Assembly: GCF_026151205.1 (NCBI RefSeq)
Contig: NC_087082.1
Span: 13,301,865 to 13,365,864, forward strand
Direction: 5' to 3'
From: Bolinopsis microptera
Taxonomy: Eukaryota > Ctenophora > Tentaculata > Lobata > Bolinopsidae
Length of the DNA: 64,000 bases
The translations under genes were made by a program, and so were the position numbers. Positions 13,516 to 26,168 of the stretch are shown here, one piece after another. The first letter of the stretch is position 1. Each line of letters starts with the position of its first letter. The notes below the pieces were generated by a model, which worked only from the letters and a program-made list of their open reading frames with translations, made no database searches and was not told the DNA's origin.

Positions 13516-14825
13516 TCATCTCTTTGAAAGAAACTGCACTAGAAATGCAGCCGCGAGGCTAATCCCAAATATCTTGAAGTAATATGCAGCAGCGCCCGTA
13601 AAACTGGATTCAGTTTTGATGTTCAATCTGTTTTCAAGTGTGATCACTTTTTGATGGAGAGCTAGGATTCGATTGGCGAGAGTTAAGATGTCTTCGTCTT
13701 GTTCGAAGTTTGGTGCAGCAGGAATCGGCCTAAGAATATAAAACAATGAAAATATGAACAATCCATTAGCAAACACTGATACAAGTGATGAGTTTTAAAC
13801 AATCAGAAAAGAATGTTCCCAACTGACAATTTGATGGACAGAACATAATGCAAGGAAAGTTTCCCTATTAGTCAAATAAACCTCTCATCTACAATCGCCC
13901 AATATTCATATCTTAATCAGTCCAACTTACGCGGAAACAGAACCGTTGGTGTTGACATGAGATCTTCTTTTAACGTCCCCGACGGTAAGGACCCTGGGGG
14001 GTGTATCCAAGTGTGGAACGTGGTAAGGGTTAGTCATGTCGTCTACTAGCAGCCTGTCTGGAACCATCATCTGAAATATCTAGTTGAGTTGGAAATATGA
14101 TGTGAACATTTGAGGTGTCCGTATAACAGTGAATGTATTGATGGAACCCTTTCCGTCAAATTTATACCCGTATTTGAATGTGTAAAATGAAATATCGTCT
14201 GACATCCCGATATCAGTTGTACAAAGTGGTCTAAAATTGTCGGGATTTAGCTTTTTAAACATTATAAAACATTGAGTCAGAAGGCCTGGAGGAGAAATCA
14301 GATACAGTGGCAAAACGACCGCTCCTGAAGGGGCCGGCTTTTTCCCGAAATTCAGGTATTTATCAAAGAAAAAAAGCCCAATTAGTGTATTATGCTGTCC
14401 AATTTAACGTTCGGTCAACGTGAAAAAGTTGGGGTCTTTTTTGCTTCCAAAAAAAAGCTGGCAAAAAGAAGGCCCGACGTTTTTTAAATTTTATTTAGGA
14501 CCAATAAAATTTTTGGGGCGGCAAAAAAATTAGCGGTGGGGGCTGGGGCGGCACACATGTACGTTTCGCCACTGATTAGATAACAAAATTAATTATAAAA
14601 CCATCAGAGCTTATCCATAATTATCATGCAACCAATGCTAGGAAAACAATCATAATTTTGAAACTAGAGATAATCCAAACCCGTTGAAAAACTAACGTTA
14701 TCGCTGGTGTTACTCAAATCAGAGTTCTTCCTTGTTCTCAGATCGTCCGGGTCCACACTCAAATGTTCCGGTACCGACATACTGGAGAACCGATCCGTGC
14801 TCGAATTCCGCTCCGGTGTTCCCAT
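13516..14825 (-). CDS. MFF: Mitochondrial fission factor (MFF/Tango11), 3 exons
   Basis: Tail-anchored outer-membrane receptor of mitochondria and peroxisomes that recruits the dynamin Drp1. Exons on the minus strand are 14825-14697, 14070-13931 and 13729-13516 (stop included), all with GT-AG borders and matching phases, giving about 160 residues. Two Drp1-binding-type repeats are conserved: MSVPEHLSV (about residues 16-24) and MMVPDRLLV (44-52). They correspond to the MRVPEKLKV and MQVPERIVV repeats of vertebrate MFF. The family signature TPPRVLTVGDVKRR follows. Exon 3 has an acidic start, a short coiled coil (ILALHQKVITLENRL) and a C-terminal membrane anchor ending FLVQFLSKR. The protein is shorter than the longer vertebrate isoforms; I see no exon for the middle region. 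A splice acceptor lies 1 nt before the ATG, so a further 5' exon or trans-spliced leader is likely. It lies downstream of AMSH on the same strand. Confidence 0.85.
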
Positions 14826-15945
14826 GCTAAAATAGGAATATAAAGTGGAGTTAAAGTAGACGATACATTAGATCATACTACTCAGTATAAAAGTTTCGAA
14901 TATTGAGTTAGATCATGCCCAGGTTAAACTTTAATATCTACAAATATTGCGAAAGAACGCGCGTGCAACAAATGCTAACGCGCTAAGATATACTGCTTCG
15001 CGCGTTCCTAAAAGTGAAATTCCTGAGTTCATTATTAGGGTGGGTCAATCAATTTGACAGCAGAGTAAAGCTTACACCCACTTTAAAATCTTGACTAAAA
15101 TAACACAAGAGCTACCGTGAAAAAAAGCATTTTATCAACAATGCAATTTCATTCATTGGTTATTAGCGAATAATTCAAGATCCACACTAGGATTTCGCAA
15201 CGTCACACCACACTGAAATAGTTCACAACACGGCAAAGTTAAACTACAATTCTACATAATAATCAAATTTTATTATTCAATAATTTAGATAAAAGGTAAA
15301 TCTAAAACTGAAGTCTGATCACCTTAGAAAAAACAACAACCCAAACCGTATAAAGATCGTTTTTGGAAGATGTAAAAGATCGTATAAAGTTAAATCACAA
15401 TTATTATTCACATTAGATGTTCATACATCATAAAGCACGTTTTTTAATCTCTTTTCTGATAAGCATTTCTCTTATTCTGATTTATTTCAGAAAACCTACC
15501 AAAATATCAATATATTATATTCACATAGTAAATCACAAAAGACGTTTCAAGAGATCCAAGATCCAAGACAAATCTTTGTAGATATATCAAAAGCACATAC
15601 TTTTATGAAAAGAAAAAAAGTGTCATAAAACAGACAATTACACTGCGTACTAAATCACAATTCTACGAAAGATCTGTTAGAAAATTCGGCAAATAACTGA
15701 AGTGATTTGAAATGGCAAAAAAGTTGAAATTATAACGCACAATCACAAAATGCTACCTCTAAATAGCAAATACCGGCCCCTTTTTTTACCGCAAAACGAT
15801 TTATAGTAACACTGAAACCTCAGCGACAGTTCACGATCAAGAATCAACTTGGCTAGCTCAACAATTTTACTCTTTGTATACCTCTATCGTATAGTATACA
15901 TCTCTGTATAGTATAGTATACATCTCTGTGACACTACATGTTATT

Positions 15946-18900
15946 TTATCTAAGGTCGATAACTTGAGCCGTTAAACTGTTGTCCATTCTCACGTGTTTA
16001 CAGTCCTGAAAGTTTAAAATTTTAATAGCTAATTGAATGATTAGCTAATTAACTAACACGCGTTAAAACCTGGATCACTGCCAAACATAACCGGTATTAT
16101 TTATCAATCCAGCATGATGAGGACTAAACAAAACAACACAAACACGTACAGCCTACAGGCCACATTGTAAACAAGATACAAAGTATAATATTCAAACAGC
16201 AAACAAAAGCGAGGATTAAGAAATACGAAATGTTGGAGAACCGGGCAAGCTTTACAAGTAAAATGATCTGTCATACAACGTTACATAACGTTATGTAATG
16301 TTATGTAATGTTATGAAATGTAAGATTACAACAATAGACCAGGAAGTAAGAAACAAAGAGCCAGCAGCGAGCAGGGACTAATTGATCTGGCAATCTCAAC
16401 ACTAGATGTATACGGTCTAATGGCTGTACGCTGCACTGGGCCATAACATTGGTGTAAGTTTGTGAGTTTATTAATTAGTGACATTTAGCTTGGTATTCAT
16501 GCAATGATCCGCTGCAGTTTGATCAGTTATTCGATCAAATAATTGGTTAATTAATTAGATAATCGGTCACGTGATAACTGTTCTTACCTCGAACAATGCA
16601 GGGATAGTGGGGTGGGGATGAAAGCCTGATTTTGTACACCTGCTAACAGATTCCATTCCGTGTGGGTCCGTCAGTGAAAATATTCCTGTACTGAAAGAGA
16701 GGTAAATTGAGGTTAAACTTGTAAACTTGTAAACATGGTAGAGGTTTTACTGATAAACATCTGGAACACATTTAGTTTTTTAATAAATTTTTGAAGTTTG
16801 TCTATGGTATAACTCCAATAGTTTGTCTATGGTATGGTATAACCGTATCGTATGGTATAACTTCAATATTTTAAGTAATTAGTGTAAGTAACATTCAATA
16901 AGGTCCAGGCACCTGGCACATTGCAAACTCCAAAATACCACCAAAATACCGATCATACTAGTGCTACATAATACATATCATGATATGCGTGTAATTTCAA
17001 ATATTCAAATAATTACCACGTGTCAGCACAGTAGATTAGATGCTTACATTACATTATAAGATCTCCACATTTCATATTATTCTAATTGTCAACCAAAATT
17101 CGTCACCAAAATATTGAGTTATCTCTTATCTAGATCTCTTATCTATATTTCTTATCTATATCTTTATCAGATATAAAATAGGTACTAGATAAAATAAAAC
17201 AAGATATTTTTTAAAGTTACACTCCAATCTTGTAATTAGTAATTACGTCATTAAAAAACAAGGATTGTTCCAGAATTGTACTGGTTTTTGAAACATGACC
17301 TGCTGCTAGTAATTAGTATGATGTTACCTTGGTATACCGTTTTAACATTAGCTGTTACGTTATAAACATGAGTTTGGATTTGACTTATGTGATGAAAACC
17401 TCTGATAACAAAAATTGGGTTTGCGACATTCTTGCCACGCTCGGGGGTATGACTAATTTGACAACATCATAATTAGCAGATAATTTAACCAATTACCCTT
17501 CTTTAATTTGACACAAATTCTAAGACCAAATCTGTGTTTCACATACATTACACCCCTTAAAACTTTAAAAAGAGGAATTATTACCTGTTGTGTTTAGGCG
17601 CACACACGATAGCTATAGCCTCCTTTAACATCAGCTGATAAGAACAATGTGTGTGTAGATCTACACTCGAAAGGAATGCTGATTGAGTCGGGTGAGTCTG
17701 AAAATAAAACCACTATATTACATTAAGTGTATTTATCATGTGAATATTACGTGCATAATGCATATTGCGTGCAAGTTTACCTCTCCTTGTGCTGATGATA
17801 GAGCAGTGTCCAATGTCCACTGATCAGTTTCTTTCTTAGCTAATTATTGTGACTGTTACGTGGCTCAAGTACATTGCATATCATGTTACATACTGAGTTA
17901 CTAAGTTACTAGCTCAGTCACACTATAGTAACACTACAGTATAGTAACACTACAGTAACATTATAATAATGGTACATTTAGTTAAAAGCATCAAGATATC
18001 AGTATCAAGACTTATTTAATTGTCCGTTAAATATGTTTGTTTTAAAGTTAAGTAAATGCATCATGTATGTTTGTTTGTCTCTTTGTATGTCTGTATATTT
18101 GTTTGTCTGTATGTTTGTACGTACATGTATCCATCCGACAGTTATAAGATCTAGTTTGTCCTGATACTCGAACAGTTCCTCCTCCGCAAGCGTTTGACAA
18201 GAGTCAGGTGTTCCGTGCTGTTTTGGTAAGATCACGTGCGTTACTGAAATTATGTAATTATATTTCAGCTGAATCTTTTTGCTCACATTCCATCCCATTT
18301 ACCAATTAATAGTGAATAGTTAATATAGTTAATAGTACTATGTTTACAGTATGTACTGAAGGGGTACTCTAGGAAGTTTCTTGAACTTTTAACAGTTACC
18401 CCTCCTCATTTAACCCTCAATCAAGTTTCCTATCATTCGGCTGAATCGACTGATGAGATCACATAGATCCAATGGATCATTAGCTAGACTAAATTAATTC
18501 CCTAGACTAAATTAATTAAGAATAATAGAATTAAAAAAGTGCCGGTGTAGACTGCAAAAGCAATTTTCTTTCACTTTGCCGTATTATTTGAGCTAAAACA
18601 CATCTTTATCGTGGAATGTGTCCAAATTTGATCTAATTTAAGGCTCACAAAAAGTTAATAAGACTTACTTGTAAAATTATTAGCTGTCAGTTTAGCAGCC
18701 AGAATGCCACAAGTCTCAATGTTTTTCTGCGTATTGTCAAGACAGACCGACAGGAATTTGTCAGGTAGCGAGGTGGGCACAATAACTTCGCGCTGTGAAT
18801 CCTCCTTCATCATGTCTGCGAACATATCGCTAGCTGCTAGGGCGGCTGGTTTCGTGGACCTTCAGGTGAGAGGTTAGAATTATACTAATGTAGTTATAAA

Positions 18901-20945
18901 AAGGGCAGATTAAATATACTGAGTTAATGATCTCCGTGGTGTGAAATAAATTTGTTTTCAAACTTGAAAGTATGAAAACAATCCGATGTTCTCTCACGGA
19001 CTCTTTGGTCAAAACAAGCCTAAAAATGAAAATTCTCACTTTTTGACTTTAAAAGGCTATAAAATTAAAAACACAGCCTTTTGAGACACGATATATTTAC
19101 ACACGTGCAGAACAGCACGTACAAATGATGGTCAGTAAACTGTCTGGACAGATTTGGTGTATGGGCCCTTAACACCACACTAGTAATCTATAAAAGAACT
19201 GGACTCTTCAAAGTTTCCTAAAATGGTCTAATAGCTAGTGGATCGCGGAAAATATTGTATGTTAATAACAAACGTAAAACTTAACTTGCAATAAGTTAAG
19301 CTATTCAAATTTCAAGTGATTTTAATTTATGCATTTGCATTATATACAGCACTCACGTTCTAATGAGATTTTCCTTAAAAAGAAATAGCGAATTCGTTGC
19401 AACCCACCAAAACACTTGGATCGCTTTAACGATTTAATAAGAAACTTCAATGAAACCTGTCAATTTGAGGCACAGCAGGTTTTGTCGACCTATCAACTGA
19501 AGGGAAAGGACCAGTGTCGCTTATAATCTGTATTGGCGCACTGGGCGGTAAAGTGTGCTGTAACTCCAGAGGGGGCAGGATAAGAGGTGCTGAAGCTGCA
19601 GGGCTTATTGCATTGTTGTATGCTTCGTTAAAGCTGATAATGCTAGCACTGTTGTTATTACTAGGTGCAGGACGTGAAGGCTCTGCTGTTTGGAGGCTTG
19701 GGTAGGTGGGCTGCCTGAACAGTTTGCTAAATTATAGGATCTATTTAAATTTAAATTAAAAAATCGATAAACTTAATGCCACAAAAAACAATCTTATTTG
19801 GGATGAATTATATAAAGCAAAGTTACAGTACATCCTTCTAAATACTAGTTCTTTACTTACCTCTGCATTGGTGGAGGAATAACAATGGGTTTTTCACTAG
19901 CTTTGACGGCAATAGTTCGAGTTTCTTCCAATTGTTTCTCAATTTGTTCCAACTCGAGCGCTAGTTCTGTTTCACGGCGCACCATCTCGGCTCGCTTTGC
20001 GGCAACTGCCTCTTTTTCTAATTGTGCTTCTTTTTGTAACCTCTTTTGTTCTGCCTCTGCTTGCTGTGGGAAAATGTCTTGTTATTTGATGAAGCTTGCT
20101 AAAGTAACTTTGTGTTTTTTATTTTAAATATTCCGTAAAATAGTGCTTTATATCCAGTATTTACCATTTAACAGCAGGTTGCTCAGGAATTTACTACATT
20201 TGTTCTTGCAGTTATTCAAATTGTCACAGTTTTGGAAGTTTTTATCAAATTCTCAAAGGATTTTTGTCTTACCCTAATCTGTTCCTCCACAATCCATTTC
20301 TTATGCTGTCCCGCATAAATTATGGTAAGGTTATTCTTGATGATCTCAGCTCTATCAAATATTGTCTTCAGCTTACCCCGGACAATTTTTCGTTCATTTG
20401 AAGTTTGTGGGCTTTTGTATTCGGGATGTTTTGGTAGACACTCCACAAACAATCTGTACAATGAAGAATAAGATCATACTAGCAAGAGGGATATAATCAA
20501 AATAATCTAATAAAAATGATGAGAGATATTTAATTAGTCTTTAATGCCTGACTGTAGCTGACTGGATACTGACTGGACACTGACTCAATGATCAGATAGT
20601 AAGCACTTACGTTGTGTATTTCATGTACAAGAAGAATCCTTTTTCCAGATTCTTTTCGTCCTCATACACTTTTGCCTGGGAGTACCCATTAAAAGATAGT
20701 ACCCCGAATATTCCACGTTTATTCAAATTAAATTTAAATTTACATAAAGTAACCAGTCACCACCACACTTTTGCAAAAAACAATCTTAAACATACCATTC
20801 TTTCGAGCTCCACCCCTGAGCGGTAATATCTCTTGATAGGAATGCCATGATTGATGCTGACACTACCTGAGGCGAGCTCGCTCAGTGCCTTAATTCGTTC
20901 TCGTGGGTCTATACTCCATGCTTTAGGGAGATCACTATTCTCCAT
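15946..20945 (-). CDS. STAMBP: AMSH/STAMBP, K63-specific JAMM deubiquitinase, 10 exons
   Basis: Zinc protease that removes K63-linked ubiquitin from cargo at endosomes, working with STAM/ESCRT-0. Exons: 20945-20796, 20675-20611, 20453-20273, 20063-19861, 19714-19457, 18859-18669, 18243-18125, 17697-17585, 16690-16588, 16005-15946. All borders are GT-AG and all phases agree, giving 480 residues, somewhat longer than the 424 of human STAMBP. The N-terminal USP8-dimerisation/MIT region (about 1-135) is followed by a glutamate- and lysine-rich coiled coil (133-185), a variable linker, and the STAM SH3-binding motif PSVDRSTKP (271-279), which fits PX(V/I)(D/N)RXXKP. The JAMM core is complete: E334 in IETCGIL, H389 and H391 in GWIHTHPTQ, S399 and D402 in SSVD. 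The AMSH insertion and second zinc site (H404-H406 region, then C and HPH in [11 protein letters not shown]) are kept, and the C terminus VIDLR matches the family. The start follows a splice acceptor by 5 nt. Confidence 0.95.
18055..18130. repeat. TGTTTGTCTGTATG microsatellite in an AMSH intron
   Basis: A T/G-rich run of TGTATG, TGTTTG and TGTCTG units lies directly next to the 5' splice site of AMSH exon 7. It inflates a spurious minus-strand open frame beyond the exon. Confidence 0.7.
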
Positions 20946-21814
20946 GCCTTCTAGGAGATGTTTGGTAAAGTTGAACAGGTAATTCAGCAGCTTTATAAAG
21001 ATCAATTTGTGAACATTGCATATGAGTGGCAAGTTTAAACTTAACCAAACATAATATTATGGGACTTTCCAAGACTTTTATTTGTCTCAATAACGAAAGT
21101 TTTCTTTAATTGTTTGCATACAACAGAAGAACATGTTCATGTTGTGACAAAGTAAAAACGGTGAATAACCACAATTTTAGTTACAAATATAGTATTATGT
21201 ATTTTTATCAATCAACTTGATTTGTATAAATTAATCACACAGCACACTCATAAATAATAATTATCATTTTTTATGCAGATGGAATTGTTAGAGAAAACTT
21301 TGCAAACTGTTCAATCTATACTTGTAAACATCCACAATTCATGGACATAAACCATAGCTTCATGATAAAAACGTGAAAAGATTTTTTGACCCAAAATTTT
21401 GAATGAAGCAGAAAATTATTTATCATATATTATATCTAAATCAAATTTCTACAATGGTGAATTGTTATTCTGTCAATGATCTGACAGTTAACATCTGTGA
21501 TATTTACAGCTAGCTTCCATGATCCATATTCAGCTTACATCCATGTCACAATAAGGCATATTTAATACATCATATGGCTCAAAATAGCTTCTTCATCTCC
21601 TATCTTTATACACTCAACCGTCTATTCACTACATATTGCTAATTCACATTGCATACAATATTGCCTTTCACAGCAATATCTATAGCACATACTGATTATT
21701 GCAGCAATATCAACATCGACTATCACATCACACCAGCTCAGCGTCAATGATCCCCACTAGAATCCCAACACCAACAATTCATAGTTGATATCAGAACCTC
21801 TAACCAGCACCCCA

Positions 21815-22285
21815 CTACGGATTATCAGAAATTGTATTAGTAGTCCTGACGCCCACCAGAGGAATCTCCTCCAGCTCAGTGTACCTGCACAGGTACTCTC
21901 CCAGAAATGTGGACACAATGCAGGAGACCAGAGTGAGTAGCCACCATGATAACAATGTAGGGAATCCAGTGTAGAGACAGGTCAGGACAAAGTGCCAGAA
22001 GTGGATGGTAACGGTGAAGTCAAGGCACTGCTTGGAACGTTGGACTATGTACCACAAACCTACAGCTGTGATGAAACAGTTTGTAACATACGCAAAGAGA
22101 GTCACCAGATCCAACATATCACCTTTTTTACTGATGAATATTCTGTCCAGAGAGATGTCCTCAACGTGTAAGAAAGCAAGTAAATACATGACAGTACCAA
22201 GTCCAAAATAGAAGGTGCATTGCATAGCTAACATTTGAGATATGATCAGTAAAGGGTCCCATGAGTAGTTCCTGAATTGTGCCAT
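21815..22285 (-). CDS. SYS1: SYS1 Golgi trafficking protein
   Basis: Four-span Golgi membrane protein that recruits the ARFRP1/Arl3p GTPase, and so golgins, to the trans-Golgi. It is intronless in the coding part: 156 residues, the same length as human SYS1. Family blocks visible: FRNYSWDPLLIISQM near the N terminus, then RSKQCLDFTVTIHFWHF in the middle, and GEYLCRYTELEEIPL near the C terminus, with hydrophobic helices between them. I chose the internal ATG at 22285-22283 because it aligns with the family start and because a splice acceptor (CTTCAG) lies 4 nt upstream. The open frame extends a few codons further, but that part is intron-like. The neighbouring zinc-finger gene ends only about 500 bp upstream on the same strand. 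Confidence 0.93.
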   Translation of the reverse strand: MAQFRNYSWDPLLIISQMLAMQCTFYFGLGTVMYLLAFLHVEDISLDRIFISKKGDMLDLVTLFAYVTNCFITAVGLWYIVQRSKQCLDFTVTIHFWHFVLTCLYTGFPTLLSWWLLTLVSCIVSTFLGEYLCRYTELEEIPLVGVRTTNTISDNP

Positions 22286-22785
22286 GTTCCTGAAGAAATG
22301 GTACAGGTTTAATAGCATAACGTGATTATTAATCTTAATTAAAACAGTGTTCGGAAAGAATTTGTATCATCAGTTATGGATAAATTTGATATGCACATGC
22401 ATCATGCACCCTAATACAATTGGTAACTTTAACCTCAACAAAATTCTTGACTAGTTTAGCTACCTGATATATAACTAAGATATTTTCTATAATTGGCACA
22501 AGAGAATTGCTGTACTTAAAATCTACAATTATTATCTTTATTTCAAATCCAAACTAGATTTATGGTCAATATTAATAAGGTAACAGTTGCAGTGGTAATA
22601 CAAAATTCTGGATAAAACATGGATAAAGAAAGTTTATATTTCACAGGGGATCCATGATATAATATAACTAGATATTGAGAACTATTGAAAAACATAAGAT
22701 CAAACATCATCTTAAAAAGTTGAAAGACTGAATAAGTTAAAAATAACCATAGCATGGTATAAAACATTGAGTTGAATGAGAGATG

Positions 22786-23313
22786 TTATGCAAGTTTTAA
22801 GGCTAACATCTGACAAGAAGAATCAGTATGAGTATGCAAATGCTTTTTGAATTTTTTCAACCTGGTAGTCTTAAACGTGCATTTTGGACACTGATAATAA
22901 CTATCTTTGGATTCTTCTTGATTCTTTGTGTTGTTAATTTCTGAATCATGATTACTTTTTGACAAAATAGATTGTTTATATTTGATGGTTTCGGTTTCAG
23001 TAACCCTGATTTGGGCTGTGTCTTTTGCAATTTGTTCTTCTAGGCTTTTAATTTCTTCATTGATCTTGAAGAGATTCTCCTCTACTGTATTGATGTGCCC
23101 TTCCTTTTTCTCCTCTGCATTTTCTACATTTATAGCATGTGAACTAGATTTGAAATGGTTAACAAGTTTGGCTTTGGTGTTAAAATTTCTGCCAACAACA
23201 AAGTTTGGCTCACAAGCAGTGCATCCAACTTCAAATCGGCTAATAAGTAGCTGGTCGGGTGGCCCCAGCTTAGAGATGAAGTTGTCTATATCTTCGAGAT
23301 AATTCCCTGACAT
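22786..23313 (-). CDS. Small two-finger C2H2 protein, function unknown
   Basis: Single-exon reading frame of 175 residues. Near the N terminus, CTACEPNFVVGRNFNTKAKL followed by VNHFKSSSH is a C2H2-like finger of matrin/U1-type spacing. A lysine- and glutamate-rich coiled coil follows (about residues 70-115). A second, standard finger, QCPKCTFKTTRLKKFKKHLHTH, is near the C terminus (about 140-161; the printed stretch is split here as QCPKCTFKTT and RLKKFKKHLHTH). I do not recognise the family. Two spaced fingers joined by a coiled coil suggest a nucleic-acid-binding or protein-scaffolding role, which is inference. The splice acceptor ATTCAG ends 3 nt before the ATG. It is upstream of SYS1 on the same strand with about 500 bp between the genes. 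Confidence 0.7.
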   Translation of the reverse strand: MSGNYLEDIDNFISKLGPPDQLLISRFEVGCTACEPNFVVGRNFNTKAKLVNHFKSSSHAINVENAEEKKEGHINTVEENLFKINEEIKSLEEQIAKDTAQIRVTETETIKYKQSILSKSNHDSEINNTKNQEESKDSYYQCPKCTFKTTRLKKFKKHLHTHTDSSCQMLALKLA

Positions 23314-23499
23314 AATCTGAATACAATGCAGTTACAATTCATAGAGTTAACTACAAAAGAAACAAATCACAAAATGAATGACACAAACCTGGAATAATTT
23401 GCTCATTAATCAGAATAAAGTAATCAAAACATTGGGAACTTATAACTATTTAAAGGAAGAGCTATAAAATATAATTTCTGTCAAAGAGAAAGCAAAAGT

Positions 23500-24940
23500 T
23501 GATAAACAATAGCTGTCCCAGGTCAGAAACGAATCACAGGAGGGGAACTCAATACAAGCCATTGCTACCTTACCTCTCATTTATTAGCTGTATCAGTGAC
23601 ACCACTACTACAGTGATGATGATTGATAATAGTGTCCCAGTATGGAGCTTACTGCTTAAGGTGGCTGGATAAACAGCTGATAGATATCACTCCCCTCTAT
23701 CAGAGACAACTATAAAGTCAATGAAACATATAAATGGGACAGAATTTTATATACAAAGCCTGTCAATCAATCATCTTTTTTTATTTGAAAATTCAATTAA
23801 TTATTATATATAAATCAAGCGTTACATTTCAGCCATGCAAAATTACAATGACATATTTTGATAAACTAATTGATAAATGGTACTGCAATATAAGTTGCTT
23901 ATTGTTTGGCCGGATGACAACTAACTGAAAGAGAAAAATAAACTTGATTACATAATAATTAATTCGGCTGAACCAACACATAGCAAGAGCCACATTAACG
24001 TTGGGGGCGTTATTATTACAAATACAAAATAGATCAACCTGATAACTTTACAAAATTTTAAGTCTTTGAGCAGGGTCCCACATTGTTTTATTTACAGTAA
24101 CTAATATAAAATTTATTTGTGATCAGTTACTATAAGTAAACAGTTATTTGGCGTTTAAGCACAGCGCCATGAGTTTCATGAGCGTGCTTTGGAATTTCAA
24201 TATTTTTCTAAAAGGGCCCCCAATACACAATCATGCTAAATCACTTTACCATATATGTACACTCGATCTTTTAGATTTTTCTTAAAGGTTGACACTGATT
24301 CCGCGCCGAATCATACTCCATGACATAGGGTTTACATGCTCCTCTGGCGAGATATTGGCAAAAAACTGTCTCGATCACGTGATATGACGGTATAAGGAAG
24401 TTGGTCTAATTTCTAGTTAGGGTTAGAGTTTCAGCATATGCTTTTGTTAGGGATTGGGTTAGAGTTAGGGTTGGGATCAGATTAGAGGGTAAGGATTTCG
24501 AATAGTTTTTTAGGGCCAGCTAGAGAACGGGTAAGAAAAATCGCGTGACAGTCGAGTGTCGAGTGATCAATTATCATCCATCAATACAAGTTCAATTGAA
24601 ATCAGCTTAAATCGATGCATTCTTGAACGCTGATTCCGAATCACCCGACATGATATGATAGGGTTCAAAATCTCCCCTGGCGCACCCCGGCTAAATCGCT
24701 TGCCCCAATTATAAATAGATCCTTATGAAAAGGCCCTGACGGTAAAAAATCAATCTAATTAAACAATGTATACATTCAATTAAATCAAGTGATGCAATTG
24801 GCAGAGCACAACCAAGTTAAGTGTTGCAATAGGCAGAGCACAACACATTGCTACCAATATTTAAAAACTTTAACAATCCAATATATACAAGTTTCAAAAC
24901 AAATGATCTACTCCATTATAAGGGCAGAGATGAGGTTGTA
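23500..24940. other. Intergenic, with telomere-like repeats
   Basis: No gene seen. At 24410-24510 there is a run of degenerate TTAGGG units (TTAGGGTTAGAG, TTAGGGATTGGG, TTAGAGTTAGGG) next to a CACGTGAT box, resembling the stretch at 52680-52860. The phrase CTGATTCCGNNCCGAATCA with CATGACATAGGGTT recurs at about 24295 and 24630. Confidence 0.5.
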
Positions 24941-24959
24941 CGAGACTTTTGATAGATGG

Positions 24960-25200
24960 GTCCCATGTTTGGTGTCCACCTTCTTTCCTCAGTACCCTCG
25001 TAGAGCAATAAGAGTTGTTGCAAATCTTATCCTCGTTCTCACATGCCTTACTAAATTGCAGTATCTCTCCTTTCTAATTTTTGTTACTCTGTTGACAAAC
25101 TGCTTACACTCTTTAGACATTTCTCCAGATGTGAGAAATACAGCCGAGGTGAAGGTTGCCTTCTCCACATTCGACACTCTCTTAGGACATCCGCCAAAAT
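24960..25200 (-). pseudogene. Relic C terminus of an R2-type LINE
   Basis: Translated on the minus strand, 25190-24986 reads VEKATFTSAVFLTSGEMS, later RTRIRFATTLIALRG. This aligns with the very C terminus of the LINE protein at 28283-30505 on the plus strand (VEKGTFTPLIYSTNGG, RTRIRF, LIAVRG). Only this last part of about 60-70 residues survives. The overlapping plus-strand open frame is an antisense shadow ending in a poly-C run. Confidence 0.75.
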
Positions 25201-25209
25201 TGCAGATTT

Positions 25210-26165
25210 TCAGACCACCCCCCCCCCCCCCCCTCCCCCAGAGGCCAGATTTCCAGCTACTTTTAGAGTACGAATAAAACTCGCACCCCAGCGAACGCCG
25301 CGGGCTTCATGCGCCGCTAAAACGTTTAAATTTCATTTTTATAATTCTCCCAAGACTCCTGTTAAGACAAATTGCGAATGTTTAGCTTTAAAACTACTCT
25401 GTTCTTAAAACAATTGTTTTAATCATCGAATACTGAAGAGTTCAATTCAATCCAAGGTAAATTGTTCAAATTATGAGTGATCATGAATGAAAAATGAATA
25501 ATTTACACGTAAAATTTGCCTCAAAATTTGTCTTGAAAAATAACCATAACTCTGGCTATGATTTGAATTTTGAAAATTTAAAATGCTAGTGCCGCGCACA
25601 AAAATATTCCGCGCATTTAAAACGTGTCGATAATGCGCCCAAACCAATGTCGCGTTGGATAATAGTATCCAAGCTTGTTGAATTCACAATTTTCATTTCT
25701 TGTTCCAGTTTGTAGCTTTGTGTGGCAGCCATATTGGTTTTATGCGTGCGCATATATATTGCGCGCTATCTATATATCTTACCGTTAAATGTACGTTTAC
25801 AGATTTAATCGAGATCTCTGCGAGGCTTTCATAATTATGTATGATATAGCTTGATATGCTGTTACTTCAAATTGCTGTAATTTCTATTTATATTGACTGA
25901 AGTAGAGTACAAAATAAAATTATTTGCTCTCTAATTTTAAGGATGTCGACCTGCAACTGAAATTGAGTGATATTCGACTATTTCAATTTAGATTCGCTAG
26001 TCAACAAAATGATTGCTCACTCCGAAATAACGACTTTCAAGGAATGGTATGTACCCTATTATTTACAACAAGGCTCCCAGCATTATAGTAAAACATAGAC
26101 AATAGACAACATTTTAATATAAACTATAATTAATTTTTGACCGGGTACATTCAGCAGTTAACTTT
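25210..26165. other. Intergenic, dispersed repeat fragments
   Basis: A poly-C run followed by GATTTCCAGCTACTTTTA at 25215-25270 recurs at 61330-61400. ACGCCGCGGGCTTCAT at about 25295 reappears inverted as ATGAAGCCCGCGGCAT at about 31098. A short exon-like stretch (acceptor at about 25992, ATG at 26010, donor at about 26046) cannot be joined to an open downstream exon and is not called. Confidence 0.4.
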
Positions 26166-26168
26166 GTC

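Noticed and set aside
24789-25277. 162-residue plus-strand protein
   Set aside because: Antisense shadow of the LINE relic on the minus strand, ending in a poly-C run.
26010-26047. Possible first coding exon before the 52-bp satellite
   Set aside because: Joining to the only downstream acceptor candidate leads quickly to a stop, giving a peptide of about 23 residues.
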